DNA of 64,000 bases. It comes from Semisulcospira habei (lineage: Eukaryota > Mollusca > Gastropoda > Semisulcospiridae). Every line of letters starts with the position of its first letter. The first letter of the stretch is position 1. A program made the position numbers and the translations under genes. Below, piece by piece: positions 11,091 to 21,510 of this stretch. The stretch lies in assembly GCA_036245525.1 (NCBI GenBank), contig BTPG01000001.1, positions 220,873,144 through 220,937,143 of the forward strand, read 5' to 3'. The notes below the pieces were generated by a model. That model had not been told where the DNA came from. It was given only the letters and a program-made list of their open reading frames with translations, and searched no databases.

Positions 11091-11333
11091 TTAAGGGTGT
11101 TGCCACTCTTGCTGGATAAATTTGTGGCCATTTCCAAGATATAGGGGTCAGGCATTAATTAAACTGTAACAGATGTCTGCCGTGTGTAGACAAAAGGCAG
11201 TAAGGCAATTTTGCGATAAGTGAGATTTTCATTGTAATACATTGACACGCTCCCTTTACACAAAAATGGACTTACTGTCTTTTGCCTTCACGGGGCAGAT
11301 GTGTTTGGCTCAACAGATGCGATTTTACTTTTT

Positions 11334-11985
11334 GGCTCATGTGCGAAGCAAAAATGAGTCTATGTTCTGAGTTAGTGGTCGTCCGTTCGTCGTCCGTCTG
11401 TGGTAAACTTTAACGTTGGCATTTTCTCGGAGACTATTAACTTGGGCCAAGGATGTTTGCTGGCAAGGGGGGGGGGGGGGGGGGGGGGGGGGGCAGATGT
11501 AGTTCAAAATTAGCCATCATATTCGGACAAACGTTAATTTTTCTCAAATACTATTTTCAACTTCAAGCCCAAAATTGGTACAGCGATACCTAATGGTAAG
11601 ACTTTTCAGTGCATACAAATTTGGATACCCCATCAAAAAGGCCAAGGGTCACAAGGGTTCAAAAATGTGTGAAAAATGCCAACTGTTTTGTAGAATTTTA
11701 GTTTTCATCAGTATTTTTGCAGACTTTTTAACCAAACTTGGCACAAAGGTTGCTGATGATAAGACCTTACTATGCATACTAATTTAGTTGACCCCTTGCG
11801 AAGGTTAAAGGTCACAGGGTTTACAAATTTGCAAAAAGTTCATAGATTTTAAGAAAACGTGGATTTTTACTGGTACAAGGACTTTATATTAAGACACTTG
11901 CTTACTTGCTTGTATCAGTGACCTATGGGAAAGGTCAAGGTCACAAAGGTCAGACTTATTATGTGGATCATCATACACGTGAGCC
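11334..11985 (+). mobile_element. Composite repeat, copy 4 (shortened)
   Basis: Begins GGCTCATGTGCGAAGC and ends CACGTGAGCCATTAAGGC. Part of the first unit is replaced by a G-run (11468-11493). It carries AAAGGCCAAGGGTCAC near 11638 and AAAGGTCAAGGTCACAAAGG near 11931. Confidence 0.87.
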
Positions 11986-12241
11986 ATTAAGGCTTTGCCG
12001 TTCTTACTGTGTGTTTTTTTTTGTTTAAATGTATATACAATAAAACAAAATGGTCTTATAGTAAATGAATTGCAGAGTGGTCTGTTGAAGGATGAGTCGC
12101 ATAAAACTTTAATTTTGATGTACAAGTTTGGGTCTTCGTGCGCTTTTTTTCTTGCGCGCGATTCCATTATCTTGCAGGACCAGTTGGTATTATCAATCAC
12201 TCTTACGTTCACTGTCTCTTTTTTTCCTTCTGTTTTAAAAG

Positions 12242-12298
12242 ATGCACAGGTGCGCCATGACGGAGTATGGCTTTGTCGCTATTTGGACGTTAACGAAG
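12242..12298 (+). other. Candidate host exon (57 bp) with splice-like signals
   Basis: A pyrimidine tract (TCTCTTTTTTTCCTTCTGTTTT) running over 12215-12236 leads to AAAAG, then 57 bp, then a donor GTAGGT at 12299. Two frames are open: one gives MHRCAMTEYGFVAIWTLTK, the other, in a split phase, AQVRHDGVWLCRYLDVNE. The second looks more like an internal protein segment. No domain is recognised and no partner exon was found. Seen: acceptor, donor and open frames. Inferred: exon status. Confidence 0.3.
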
Positions 12299-12631
12299 GT
12301 AGGTTTTTAACTAATTAGTCAGGTGTTGTTTTTTTCTTTTAATTTTTTCAGTTTATTGTATTGCATTTTCACTACCGTGCTGTGCTGTCGTTTAGTTTAT
12401 TAGTATTTCACCACTTTCGATCGAACTGCACGTATGTTACTCACAAGGAACAGTATTGCGCAAGATAAGGCAGTTTGATTTAGAGATGCACTTCTCAGTA
12501 TTTGCTCATTCACAGCCAGTACCAATTTCAATATTCTCTACGCGAAATTCGATCAGACACAAAACATGACAGTTTAATATTCAACCACTTCAGCGCCAGG
12601 GCCCACAGTTTGTTTCCGAAGTCATTGTCAG

Positions 12632-12846
12632 TTAACCCTTTTAGCCCCAAGGTCCCACTTCTCAAATTTTGGAGGTGTTGCCTAAAGACCATGTACCAGT
12701 TGCAGGAGATGGCTTGACCATGATAATTCAAGGGTAGCGCCAGACTTAGCTTGGCGCCTGAAGGCGCCAAGCTAATCTGGCACTACCCTTGAATTATCAC
12801 GGTCAATCCATCTCCTGCTGTAGGGATCCGGGGCTAAAAGGGTTAA
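12632..12846. mobile_element. TTAA-type hairpin MITE, family A (well preserved)
   Basis: TTAACCCTTTTAGCCCC at the left and GGGGCTAAAAGGGTTAA at the right. The copy-specific CCTTTTAG / CTAAAAGG is shared by both ends, while other copies read CCATTCAG. The core GCTTGGCGCCTGAAGGCGCC is intact. Confidence 0.93.
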
Positions 12847-13097
12847 GCGTCAAAGAACCCAGCCTTCTTAGGAGCAGGGGCTTACATAACTTCAGTCTGC
12901 TGTTACATGGCAAAAACCAGTATGTCCGTTTTTGATAAAAGCGAGATTTTCACTGTTATACAAAGAAATTCTCGCGTTCCCAAAAGTTGAACATGTGGGC
13001 TTTTACTATGTAACGGCAGAAATTGTGCAATGTGCGCATGACTTGCACCTCGTACAGTTGGGTGGTGGTGCGGACAACTGTTTTTGTCATTGAAAGG

Positions 13098-13536
13098 GTT
13101 TAAGACATAGGGGCCTGACGAGTGGTGCTTTAACTAAATGCAAATCCGCTGCGCCACCGCGTGCGCGCGGCCCACCGCGTAAATAGCTGAAGTCAGAATA
13201 TAAGGGAGGAAACGAAGCACACGCGCAAAATTCTAGCTGTGGCCGGAAGTATCCCGGACCTCCTTCTCAACATCTAGACTAACGTTAAACCCTTTAATAG
13301 AGTGCCGTGAAAGAGGCCACTGTGCACTGCTGTGCATCCATTGTTTTCTGCCGGCGGATGTTGCTTTGAGGGTTGAAAACTGCTCTGGAATCACAGTGCT
13401 TCGCCGCTTCGCGTGCCTTTCGTTTCCTCCCTTGTATTCTGACTTGAGCTAATTACGCGGTGGCCGCGCGCACGCGGTGGCGCAACGGATTTGCAGTTAG
13501 TCAAAGCACCACTCGTCGGGCCGCTATGGTTTAAGG
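13098..13536. mobile_element. hAT-like foldback element with 8-bp target duplication
   Basis: The element at 13106-13528 starts CATAGGGGCCTGACGAG and ends CTCGTCGGGCCGCTATG. Arms are about 100 bp, with CAAATCCGCTGCGCCACCGC on the left and its near-complement on the right. It is flanked by GTTTAAGA (13098-13105) and GTTTAAGG (13529-13536), a 7 of 8 match consistent with the 8-bp duplication of hAT transposition. No transposase. A related 84-bp element lies at 53337-53420. Confidence 0.82.
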
Positions 13537-13800
13537 CCCTGGTCCTGGCATTTGTAAGGTCACTGAAAGTACGTCTGCACTCAGTCAGTGCCCCAACAGT
13601 TAATCACGTGGCCAAGATTTGTTATTGACGTCAATCTTTGAAGCAATAAGTGCATACTGGGGCGTTTGCGCGTATTTGCGTTTCTATGTTTATTTACTTT
13701 ATATAACACGGTTGCATATTCGGGCATATTCTGTTGATTTTGAGTGTTACTGATCGCACCCTTTGCCGCATGAGTCGTTTTTATCTGATTGAATCTATTT

Positions 13801-13865
13801 GTGTGCTGGTCTGTGATTTTGGATAAGTTACAGCCTAAAGCAATAAGGTTCAAATCACAGACCAG
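13801..13865. mobile_element. Hairpin repeat, family B
   Basis: GTGTGCTGGTCTGTGATTTT on the left and AAATCACAGACCAG on the right. The central GGACCTTACGG arm is decayed to GGATAAGTTACAG. Confidence 0.8.
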
Positions 13866-14120
13866 TTCACATTTAAAATATTTTGTTAAGTCTTGTCAAG
13901 TTTCTCAGACGGTTTCACGCGTGAGTAACCGAGTACTAGTGTGCCTCTTTCGGGCTCTTCCATAACTAAATTACGAGGTATGATCAGAAAGTAATGATAA
14001 GGGTGGGGGGGGGGGGGGGGGGGCGCAAAACTGCGAGGTATGATCAGAAAGTAATGATAGTTGATAGTTGGATGTGTAAACCATTTAAGTCACATAAATA
14101 ACATTAGTATCGCTGAGTTG

Positions 14121-14810
14121 GTATAGCTCGCCCTGTACCTAGGTTAAACGCACCAGCGGCGCCATTGTTGCTATTTTCGCACCAGACCGGTCGCTCGGAC
14201 CGGTCATGTACACCAGAACTGTGCGCGCAGGTAGGCTTCTGCACTTGTAGTGTGGTCTCGTACGTTCACGCGGAAGATTGTGATCGCAGTCGAAAAACGG
14301 TTCGTTTCCGGTTTTACTTTTAGCACCTTTTACCTCCCCTAACACGCCAGTTTTGTGTAGAGATCTGATGGTGGAGGCTTGTGTCACGCCCCACGCCCCT
14401 GAATCAAGTCCATTGTACTTGTCAGTAGTGCGCCGGCACATCTCTCTTACTTCAACTACTACAGTGCTTTCTGCCGCAAAGCGACGCAGATGTCGTAAAA
14501 TCACCACCATTGAGGAAAAAAACTATTTTTGAAATATGCCAAATCGCGTAATGTTTCGTGGTGCTAGCATAAGGATGCATTATTGCCGGATTGCATATGG
14601 GAAAGGGTTTATTCGCTTTATTCACATAGTTTTGCAGCAATCAAACGACGGTCACGTGAGTTCTTCCTCCGAGATTGCTCATTACAGGTGCCGAAAGCAC
14701 ACGCTCTAAACCGATCTGGTGCACATGACCGGTCCGAGCAACCGGTCTGGTGCGAAAATAGCAACAATGGCGCCGCTGGTGCGTTTAACCTAGGCACAGG
14801 GCGAGGTATA
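14121..14810. mobile_element. Foldback element inserted in the mariner remnant
   Basis: GCTCGCCCTGTACCTAGG at 14126 is the complement of CCTAGGCACAGGGCGAG ending at 14805. Arms run about 95 bp and include CACCAGCGGCGCCATTGTTG and GACCGGTCGCTCGGACCGGT. The flanks are GTATA (14121-14125) and GTATA (14806-14810), a possible 5-bp target duplication. The interior has an open frame on the minus strand (14139-14510) without recognisable domain. Class unknown. Confidence 0.75.
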
Positions 14811-15677
14811 CTAACACAGCAGTAGTATCAAGACAAATTTCAGCCTTTGCCCTTTATTTGTGCACAGTATGGAGCTGGTATCTTCAGCCATGCCGCTGTT
14901 TGACGTGATTGAAAAAGTGATGTAAACAGCTGTGCTTGAAAAAGTGGACTCCCCGAGATAATACATTTATTTGTATAAATTGAAAAGAGTGAAACTTCAG
15001 TACTATCAAAATTGAAACAAATTTGAAAGTTGTTTGATATGGTACTTGTGTATTGTCTGGCACTCACTGACGGTAAGTGGATTGTGCAATTTAACTGTAA
15101 AATAGAAGACTTTGAAGACAAGAACTGGTCTTACTGTCAAATTTCAGCTGGGAGCAAGCAAACTACGCTCTTTATTTACGTCTTTAATGGGAAAATACGC
15201 TTATATTTTATTTTGAGAAATATCTGAAATTTCACATTTTTCTCTTGGAACAGTTCAAAGGATAGTGCGCAATAACCTTGACCTCCAAAAACTCTCTGCA
15301 ATAAGGATACCCCATTTCACGACAGAGGCTCAGATGCAACAGAAAGTTGATCCTTAGATTAACTGCTCAAAACCTTTAGCATAAATGACCTCTAACGACC
15401 GTGTAATGTCATCACTGAAGACGATACTTGTGTGTCCTATAACGGTACCCCCAGCAAACAGCCCAATCAGGAGTGGTTGGCCTCTGATGAGAGGTGGCTG
15501 TCAGATCTTCAGAATTCACAGCAACATTTTCTATACTTTTTAAAACTTTGGGGTCGCTGTCATTGTTCATATTTTACCAGTGGAACGTGCAGTCAAATGC
15601 AAAATATCCTTATTTTACAGTTTATTGGCGTGGTCGTGATCAGAAGATCACATATAACTTGCAGCAGAAATAACATC

Positions 15678-15793
15678 TTAACCCATTTAGCCCAGAGTCC
15701 CTACAGCAGGAGATGGATTGACCATAATTCAAGGGTAGTGCCAGATTAGTTTGGCGCCTTCAGGCACTACCCTTGAATTATCATGGTTACTGC
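15678..15793. mobile_element. Family A MITE, 5' part and shortened core
   Basis: TTAACCCATTTAGCCC, then CAGCAGGAGATGGATTGACC, then the core with GATTAGTTTGGCGCC and CACTACCCTTGAATTATC. The outer right arm and TTAA are missing. Confidence 0.8.
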
Positions 15794-15895
15794 AAAATAT
15801 CCTGCAATAATTTTTTTTTAAGCGTTGAAGTCTGCTCATGAGGAGCAGCCAGCTGTCAGTGGCCAGAGCATCTTGTTTTTTCTTGAAAAGCCAGT

Positions 15896-16059
15896 GACCA
15901 CAACGCCAAGGTCACTGTGTCCTACACAGAGGAGCAAAACATTCGTGTTCTCCCTCAACCGTCATACAGTCCTCTTGCCTCGACCAAAGCAACTTTTGGT
16001 TCTTCGATAAGCTGAAAAAGAAACTGGCAGGTCGGAGCTTTCCCGCATCCAGAACCTAG
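15896..16059 (+). pseudogene. Mariner-type transposase C-terminal remnant
   Basis: From 15896 the frame reads DHNAKV, then EEQNIRVLPQPSYSP, matching the HDNA...(Y)SP region that holds the second and third acidic residues of mariner transposases. A frameshift follows, and from 15991 it reads NFWFFDKLKKKLAGRSFP, the typical block just after the third acidic residue (FFLFPKLK..L.G..F). The usual DLAPCD between them is damaged. The N-terminal part with the helix-turn-helix was not found intact. Orientation agrees with the surrounding inverted ends. Confidence 0.72.
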
Positions 16060-16322
16060 TAAAAGCCGTAAATTCACAAGTCCGACCGTGACCTTCATCA
16101 GATATCCACCTTGCCTTTGAATCTCGCCTGAAGTAGCTGAAGTAGAAACGGTGGAGGATAGTGCTATTATAAAATGTGAAAATATCAAGTAAATTGGGAC
16201 AATGGTTTTGGTGTTATGGAACAACTATCATTACTTCTTCTTTTTTTCTTATCATACCTCGTACACGTTTTTGAATCGTGTTAGCAGCATTTAGACTTTT
16301 CGGTAGAAATTACGCCTTTAAT

Positions 16323-16400
16323 GAATCAAGGGTAGTGCCAGATTAGCTTGTCGCCTTTTAGGCACCAAAGCTAGTCCTGCACTACCCTTGGAACAATCAT
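16323..16400. mobile_element. Family A MITE core remnant
   Basis: CAAGGGTAGTGCCAGATTAG, then a damaged centre (CTTGTCGCCTTTTAGGCACC), then GCACTACCCTTGG. No TTAA ends. Confidence 0.7.
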
Positions 16401-16869
16401 TTGGATCCGTCTTCCTCAGTTGGTGAGAAAAGTTAACGAGTGCGACCGCTGAATGAGGAACTGTTTTGATGAAATGCTGCGAAAACGTTTTCAAAATAAA
16501 CTGAACACTTTTTTGGTTTGTTATTCAGGCGTTCGTATCTAAATGTTGTGTTTTACAAACCCAAAGATACGGTATCTCGGAAGTGTGAAATGTCAGGTTT
16601 AAACTGAGAACACACACTGAGGAATGTCAAAGTTGAAATGCATGAAGATTAAACGGTGCTAGTGCGCGTAAACTTTTCATCGGACGATGTCCCGTCGGTT
16701 CTGTATTGGGGCTGTATCAATTGTGCCAAGAGCACGATAGATAGGAGTTGTGATGGCACTTTCTCGTGGTCAGCTATACAGAATGCCAATGCCGACGAAA
16801 ACTGGACCTTTGCTATCAGATAAGCGACAAAGAAAAGAACACGCGTTCAATATCCAAGACAAACACTGT

Positions 16870-16874
<5 letters not shown>

Positions 16875-16910
<36 letters not shown>
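16875..16910. repeat. Poly(T) run
   Basis: Homopolymer of about 36 T. Open frames with poly-F or poly-K across it are artefacts. Confidence 0.85.
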
Positions 16911-16914
<4 letters not shown>

Positions 16915-17739
16915 GATTCGGTCTTTCTTTCAGTGTTGCTTATTGAGTTGCATTTCACACGCATCCCGGTCTGCATCCCGGTTTTTTAAGCACTTGTGAT
17001 CTTTGTATACTGCTGCCTTATTTTCTTAGTTCCGTCATGCCATTTGCGTAATTGCTGGCATAGTTGTACTGACTGTCCATACTTTCTTATCGTTAGTATC
17101 AGTCCGTCTCACCGTGGCAGTCCTGTCAATAAGTTTTGGACCCAAATGAACTGTGAACTTGAGTGTTCAACAGATGCCATCGCATTGGGCGTTTCTCTAA
17201 CGTCAAATGCATTTAGCCTACGTTCACACGTAAATGCACTTCAGAATAGGCAATTTATAGTATAATCACTTTTAATTTCTGTGTTGTGGGAGACTTTTTA
17301 ATAGCTGGAGGGACTTCAGCCCACTAAATGTGCTACCAATTGCGGAGACTGAGTTTTAGGACTACCCCTGGGTTATATTATGGCTCATTCAATCTGGAGG
17401 CGGGCGCCACCACCACCACCAGTTCCCATCCTTCTCTCCTCCCCGCCCCCCCCCCCCCCACCCCCACCCCACCCCACTCCCATTCTCCTTCAGGTTTGTT
17501 TTTTCCCCTTTTCGGGTTCTTTTCCGTACTCCTTTCACCGGATTTTTTTTTAACGGATTTAAACTGAACTGCCGAAAGCGAGCAGCCACCCGCCCCATAT
17601 CATCAAAGAGTCATCTTAAGCAAGCGAAGCCTTATCTTACAAAAGTAAGCGACCGGCGCGTTCAGCTCATTATCTCATGATCAGCAATACCTTCAGTTTT
17701 CAAAAAGGATAGATACTAATGCGGAATCTCTGCGTTGCA
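16911..17739. other. Unassigned, with a C-rich low-complexity tract
   Basis: 17408-17480 is C/CCA-rich low complexity. TTCAGAATAGGCAATTTATA at 17240-17259 resembles TGCAGAACCGCCAATTTGCA at 18450-18469, possibly a small shared repeat. No gene recognised. Confidence 0.35.
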
Positions 17740-17776
17740 GGGGCTCATGATAATCTATGGACTTTTTTGCAGGCAG
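17740..17776. mobile_element. Hairpin repeat, family C, right half
   Basis: GGGGCTCATGATAATCTATG then TTTTTTGCAGGCAG. The left arm is lost. Confidence 0.5.
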
Positions 17777-19259
17777 ACACTGGATCCGGTTGCTTTCTGA
17801 TTCCTCAGAAGAATCTATAATGAATGTGTAAAACTATGTAAATGAACCGCAACGCAGTGATCAGTCATCACTGGAGCGTAATATAAATTCCAACTGCTTA
17901 CAGACCGAGGCGTACATTTTTGCTCTATCCGTAAACGCATATTACTTCGGGCTCGGAATTGGCACTGTCTCAGTTGGAAACAACTGCGATGCCGTCACTG
18001 ATAAGTAGACATCACACGCAGGCAAGTCACCATTTCAGTGACGTCAGGCACAGTTCATGTGACGTCAGTTGTGACATACCTCTGCTGCCTGAGCCACGGT
18101 CCGAGCCTAACGTGTTGAGAGCTCACATGTACTTACGTCTGTTGTTTACTCTTGGCTAAATCAGTTTTATACAGATTTTTTATAGTTGGTTTGTTGTCGA
18201 GTCCTTTTTGTTCAGGCACTTTCACAGGCTTAGTGTTCCTCTCAAACTCCCGTTCAAAGGACGTCTTGACATCTAACCTATCAGTCAGTCGCAGTTTTCA
18301 CTATTACGGCCGGTAGGCCTGCTGACCTGGCCTTGCTTTTGGGCCTCGACCTTTTAGGTCGGTGCCGGTATGCCTTTGAACTACTACATGTATTTCGCTC
18401 AGAGGCCGACACCCCGCCCTAATTTGGCTTCAGTAGAGCTAAATGGGTTGCAGAACCGCCAATTTGCAGTGAAATTCAGAAGCGAAACGTGTCTACCCGA
18501 GGAACTGATATCAGTAACACTCACTTTCAGTGGCCGTACTGCATTTGCGGATTTGGGCGAATTCACAGCCGTAACGGGAAGCGGGAAAACCGGCAAATAT
18601 TACCGGAGCTCATGAGGACATGCCTCGGCAGTTACTATACATATCAGTGTCCAATAATGAATAAGGCAATAGTACACGGTATCAGTCGTTATGTCGTTAT
18701 GCCAATGGAATTACTAGCGTCTGTGCGGAAAAGATAAAGATTTTTTATATCAGTGCCGGCCTCAGTCCGAGTTAAGTCATATTGCTGACGCCGGCCGAAA
18801 GGACTGAACTTATAATTATTATTCAGTGTAGTTGCATAGATTCTACGTGGCGTAAAATATCTTTATTGGCATATTTAAGAGTAATATGTAATAATCGCAG
18901 TACTGTCTACGGTACTGCGATATTACGTACTACCGCCAAAGATACACTACGACTGAGTAACAAAGACTTGCAGACCGAAATGATGGGAATAGGAAGCGGC
19001 CTGACTACTAGAAACCGAATGGCGGTTTACGCTCCGAGATTCACCGCAAAAATCGAGCGAGTGTGAATGAGAGCGAGTCAGCTGCAGGCAACCTCGGTGC
19101 CAGACACACACACACACACACACCGCCCGCAGAGGCTTTCTTTGCTACCAGAGCGTTGCAAATCGAGTTGATTCCGAACCGCTGGCCCGAGGAGGTCTGC
19201 TGGAAATCTCTTAGTGCTTTACGATCTGCGGACTCATTCGGTCGTATTTTTATTTTCAG
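17777..19259. other. Repeat-poor, CpG-containing stretch upstream of a candidate exon
   Basis: No family A-C hairpin, LINE or composite copy was recognised in 17.8-19.9 kb, which is unusual for this window. Small palindromes occur, for example AATCGCAGTAC / GTACTGCGATATT near 18893-18923. Several short open frames (18370-18615, 18782-19066) start with ATG but show no recognisable domain. Could be 5' flank or intron of a host gene. Not proven. Confidence 0.35.
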
Positions 19260-19345
19260 CGTCGGCAGGAGTTTTGTTCAGTGTTGTGTACTGACGTGCA
19301 GACGTTCACTGCGACGGGATCCATTTAAACTGCAATTTTCCAGAG
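19260..19345 (+). other. Candidate host exon (86 bp) with consensus splice signals
   Basis: GTATTTTTATTTTCAG ends at 19259 as an acceptor. The donor is CAGAG/GTGAGT at 19341-19351. The 86 bp between are CG-containing (CGTCGGCAGGAG, ACGTGCAGACGTTCACTGCG). The frame continuing from the sequence upstream is open through the exon but gives no recognisable protein. It could be a 5' UTR exon. Confidence 0.3.
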
Positions 19346-19912
19346 GTGAGTTTTTCTTGTTGTTGTGGCTGTTCAATGTTTAATCTGTTATACATATTTT
19401 TTAGGATGGGTGGAGGAAGGGTTTGGGAAGTTTCTTACAGTATCATGTATTACATTTTGGTCCGTAATGATGTGTTTTGTGGCGCAGTGACTATGATGTG
19501 CCCGTCCCCAACTTGAATTAAATTAACAAAAAAAAAAAAAAAAAAACCGAACGAGAAATAAGTACTGTTTATGATAAATGTAAAATAATTATAACTGAAT
19601 AAGAAACCGTACAAACTTATTGTATTCCCGGCCGGCGGTCACATTTCGCTGCAGTGAAACATGCTTCGATGATGGTGCTGCGTCAGCTGTGCCGGCAATG
19701 ACTTATTCAGTTTTCAGTGTCAGATCAGTTACTGATTTCAAACCGCTGACAAATTATTTGAACCCGGCGGAACTTGATGCTACGATTCACGAAGTCAGTC
19801 AGAATTTAAAATTTATTGATTGATATGGGCCGGTGTTTGCAAGTTGAAATGAGAATCTTTGATCGAATGTAGGTTTCCACATTATTACAGTGTTTTACCC
19901 CGTGACACTGCT
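19346..19912. other. Unassigned
   Basis: Includes an A-run at 19530-19546. An open frame at 19620-19823 has no recognisable domain. No repeat named. Confidence 0.35.
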
Positions 19913-19972
19913 GACGACACCGTCGCTCGCTGTCGCGTCTGTTCAGTTCAGTCGTCGAGCGACGGTGTCGTC
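19913..19972. repeat. GC-rich hairpin
   Basis: GACGACACCGTCGCTCG at 19913-19929 and its exact complement CGAGCGACGGTGTCGTC at 19956-19972, with a loop of about 26 bp. Only one copy noticed. Confidence 0.8.
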
Positions 19973-20083
19973 TTTTTCGTCCAACGGTACCGCCGGCAAT
20001 ATGTTAGAGGGAATACTCTAATCAGTGAAGCCCACAGTTTTTGTCATTAGCGCATTCGTTTAACACAGATAATTGGGTCGTTA

Positions 20084-20300
20084 GTGTTGGTCTTTGAATT
20101 TGGACCTTACCGCTCAAACCGCTAAAGGCCTCTCGACCGAAAGGTCCCGGGTTCGAATCCAGCTTGGGTCAAAATTTGTTCAGACCATATTTCGGTGCCC
20201 CGTGAGTCTTTGTGGTGGACAAAAGACTTTAAGCTCTAAACGTTTAACTTTTTTTTTTTTTTCAAACCGGTAAAGTCCAAAATTACAGACCAGCTAGCAC
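20084..20300 (+). mobile_element. Family B repeat, long form, enclosing a tRNA-like segment
   Basis: Left arm GTGTTGGTCTTTGAATTTGG with ACCTTACCG, right arm CGGTAAAGTCCAAAATTACAG with ACCAGCTAGCAC (ends 20300). Between them is GACCGAAAGGTCCCGGGTTCG followed by AATCC (20136-20160). GGTTCGAATCC at 20150-20160 fits the RNA polymerase III B box exactly. A clear A box is not visible. A T-run at 20248-20261 could terminate pol III. Either a tRNA-derived SINE inserted in family B, or the full-length form of which the short hairpins are deletion products. Confidence 0.55.
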
Positions 20301-20566
20301 ATCGATCCCTTCTTCAGTTGTTCTGCTTCAGTTTCTGTGCCACTTGTTCGCTTGTACTTGAAATGCGAATGCTTCAGTGCGAGGCCGAGTGCAGTGATTT
20401 GAATACGAATACTTTATTGTCCGGGTTCCAATATGTTCGGTTCATGTAAAGCACAGAACATAAAAATACAATAGCATAACTGAAGCGCAATATTGAATTA
20501 GACAGTTACAACAATATCCTTGCGACAAAATGTATCAATTGCACGAGGCTGTGACACTTTCAGATA

Positions 20567-20781
<215 letters not shown>

Positions 20782-21159
20782 GCGCACCACCTCCCTTGAG
20801 CCTGTGAATGATATGCATTTTTGAAGGGCGGTTGTGTATACGGATTGCTATTATTATTATCATAATTATTATTATTTGTTGTTGTTGTTTCGGCTAAGGT
20901 GTTACAAACAGCACTGCGTTACGATTATAGGGCAGGTATGTTTCGATTTTTTTTTTTTTTTTTACCTTGCCTTGACTGAGATAGTCTAGCTTTCGCAGCC
21001 GCAAATTTAATTGAATTTAACTGAATCAATCAAACAATCCGTCATTTCCAGCTCGACCTTCGGCAGAATGTTTAGTCGTTAAACTCAGTTTCACGTAATT
21101 CTTCCGCACTTGTAGCAGGTGTCTACAAGTACTACGTTGCCTGTTGTGGAAGCTAAATC

Positions 21160-21247
21160 GGTCATGCTAGTTCATGGGTAGTGCCAGATTAGTTTGGCGC
21201 CTTCTCAAGCGCCAAGCTAATCTGGCACTACCCTTGAACGATTATGT
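21160..21247. mobile_element. Family A MITE core
   Basis: TTCATGGGTAGTGCCAGATT, TTTGGCGCC, then GGCGCCAAGCTAATC-type right arm ending CACTACCCTTGAACG. Outer TTAA arms are missing. A further degenerate piece (GACTGATTAGCCCGGCGCC) lies near 21291-21309. Confidence 0.8.
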
Positions 21248-21443
21248 GGAGTGTTAAGGTTCAGGGTGAGTGTGTTAATCTATCCCAGGCGACTGATTAG
21301 CCCGGCGCCTTCTGTAGCAGACGATCATGTTCTAGAATATCCGTGAACCAATTGAGAATGGAAAGAAAGGAGATATTGGAAATGTGGGACAGTACGATCC
21401 TCCTGACTTTATTGCGCATCAAGGCAGTTCTTTAAACGGCATG

Positions 21444-21510
21444 GTGTGCTGGTCTGTGATTTTGGACCTTACGGCCTGCAGCCGTAAGGTCCAAAATAAC
21501 AGACCAGACT
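21444..21510. mobile_element. Hairpin repeat, family B (best preserved)
   Basis: GTGTGCTGGTCTGTGATTTT then GGACCTTACGGCC / TGCAGCCGTAAGGTCC then AAAATAACAGACCAG. Arms are about 30 bp and nearly perfect. Confidence 0.88.

Larger units (their letters stand above)
13972..16263 (+). mobile_element. Decayed mariner-like element with nested insertions
   Basis: Left end TACGAGGTATGATCAGAAAG at 13972 and right end ATCATACCTCGTA at 16251-16263 form an inverted pair flanked by the TA target. The ends resemble mariner termini (ACGAGGT...CAAAAAGTAT type). The left end is partly duplicated at 14036-14060, across a G-run. A transposase C-terminus remains at 15896-16059. The element contains a foldback insertion (14126-14805) and a family A remnant (15678-15793), which account for its unusual length of 2.3 kb. 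Confidence 0.75.

Noticed and set aside
20110..20175. A functional tRNA gene
   Set aside because: Only the B box fits. No A box or cloverleaf with an acceptor stem could be built by eye.
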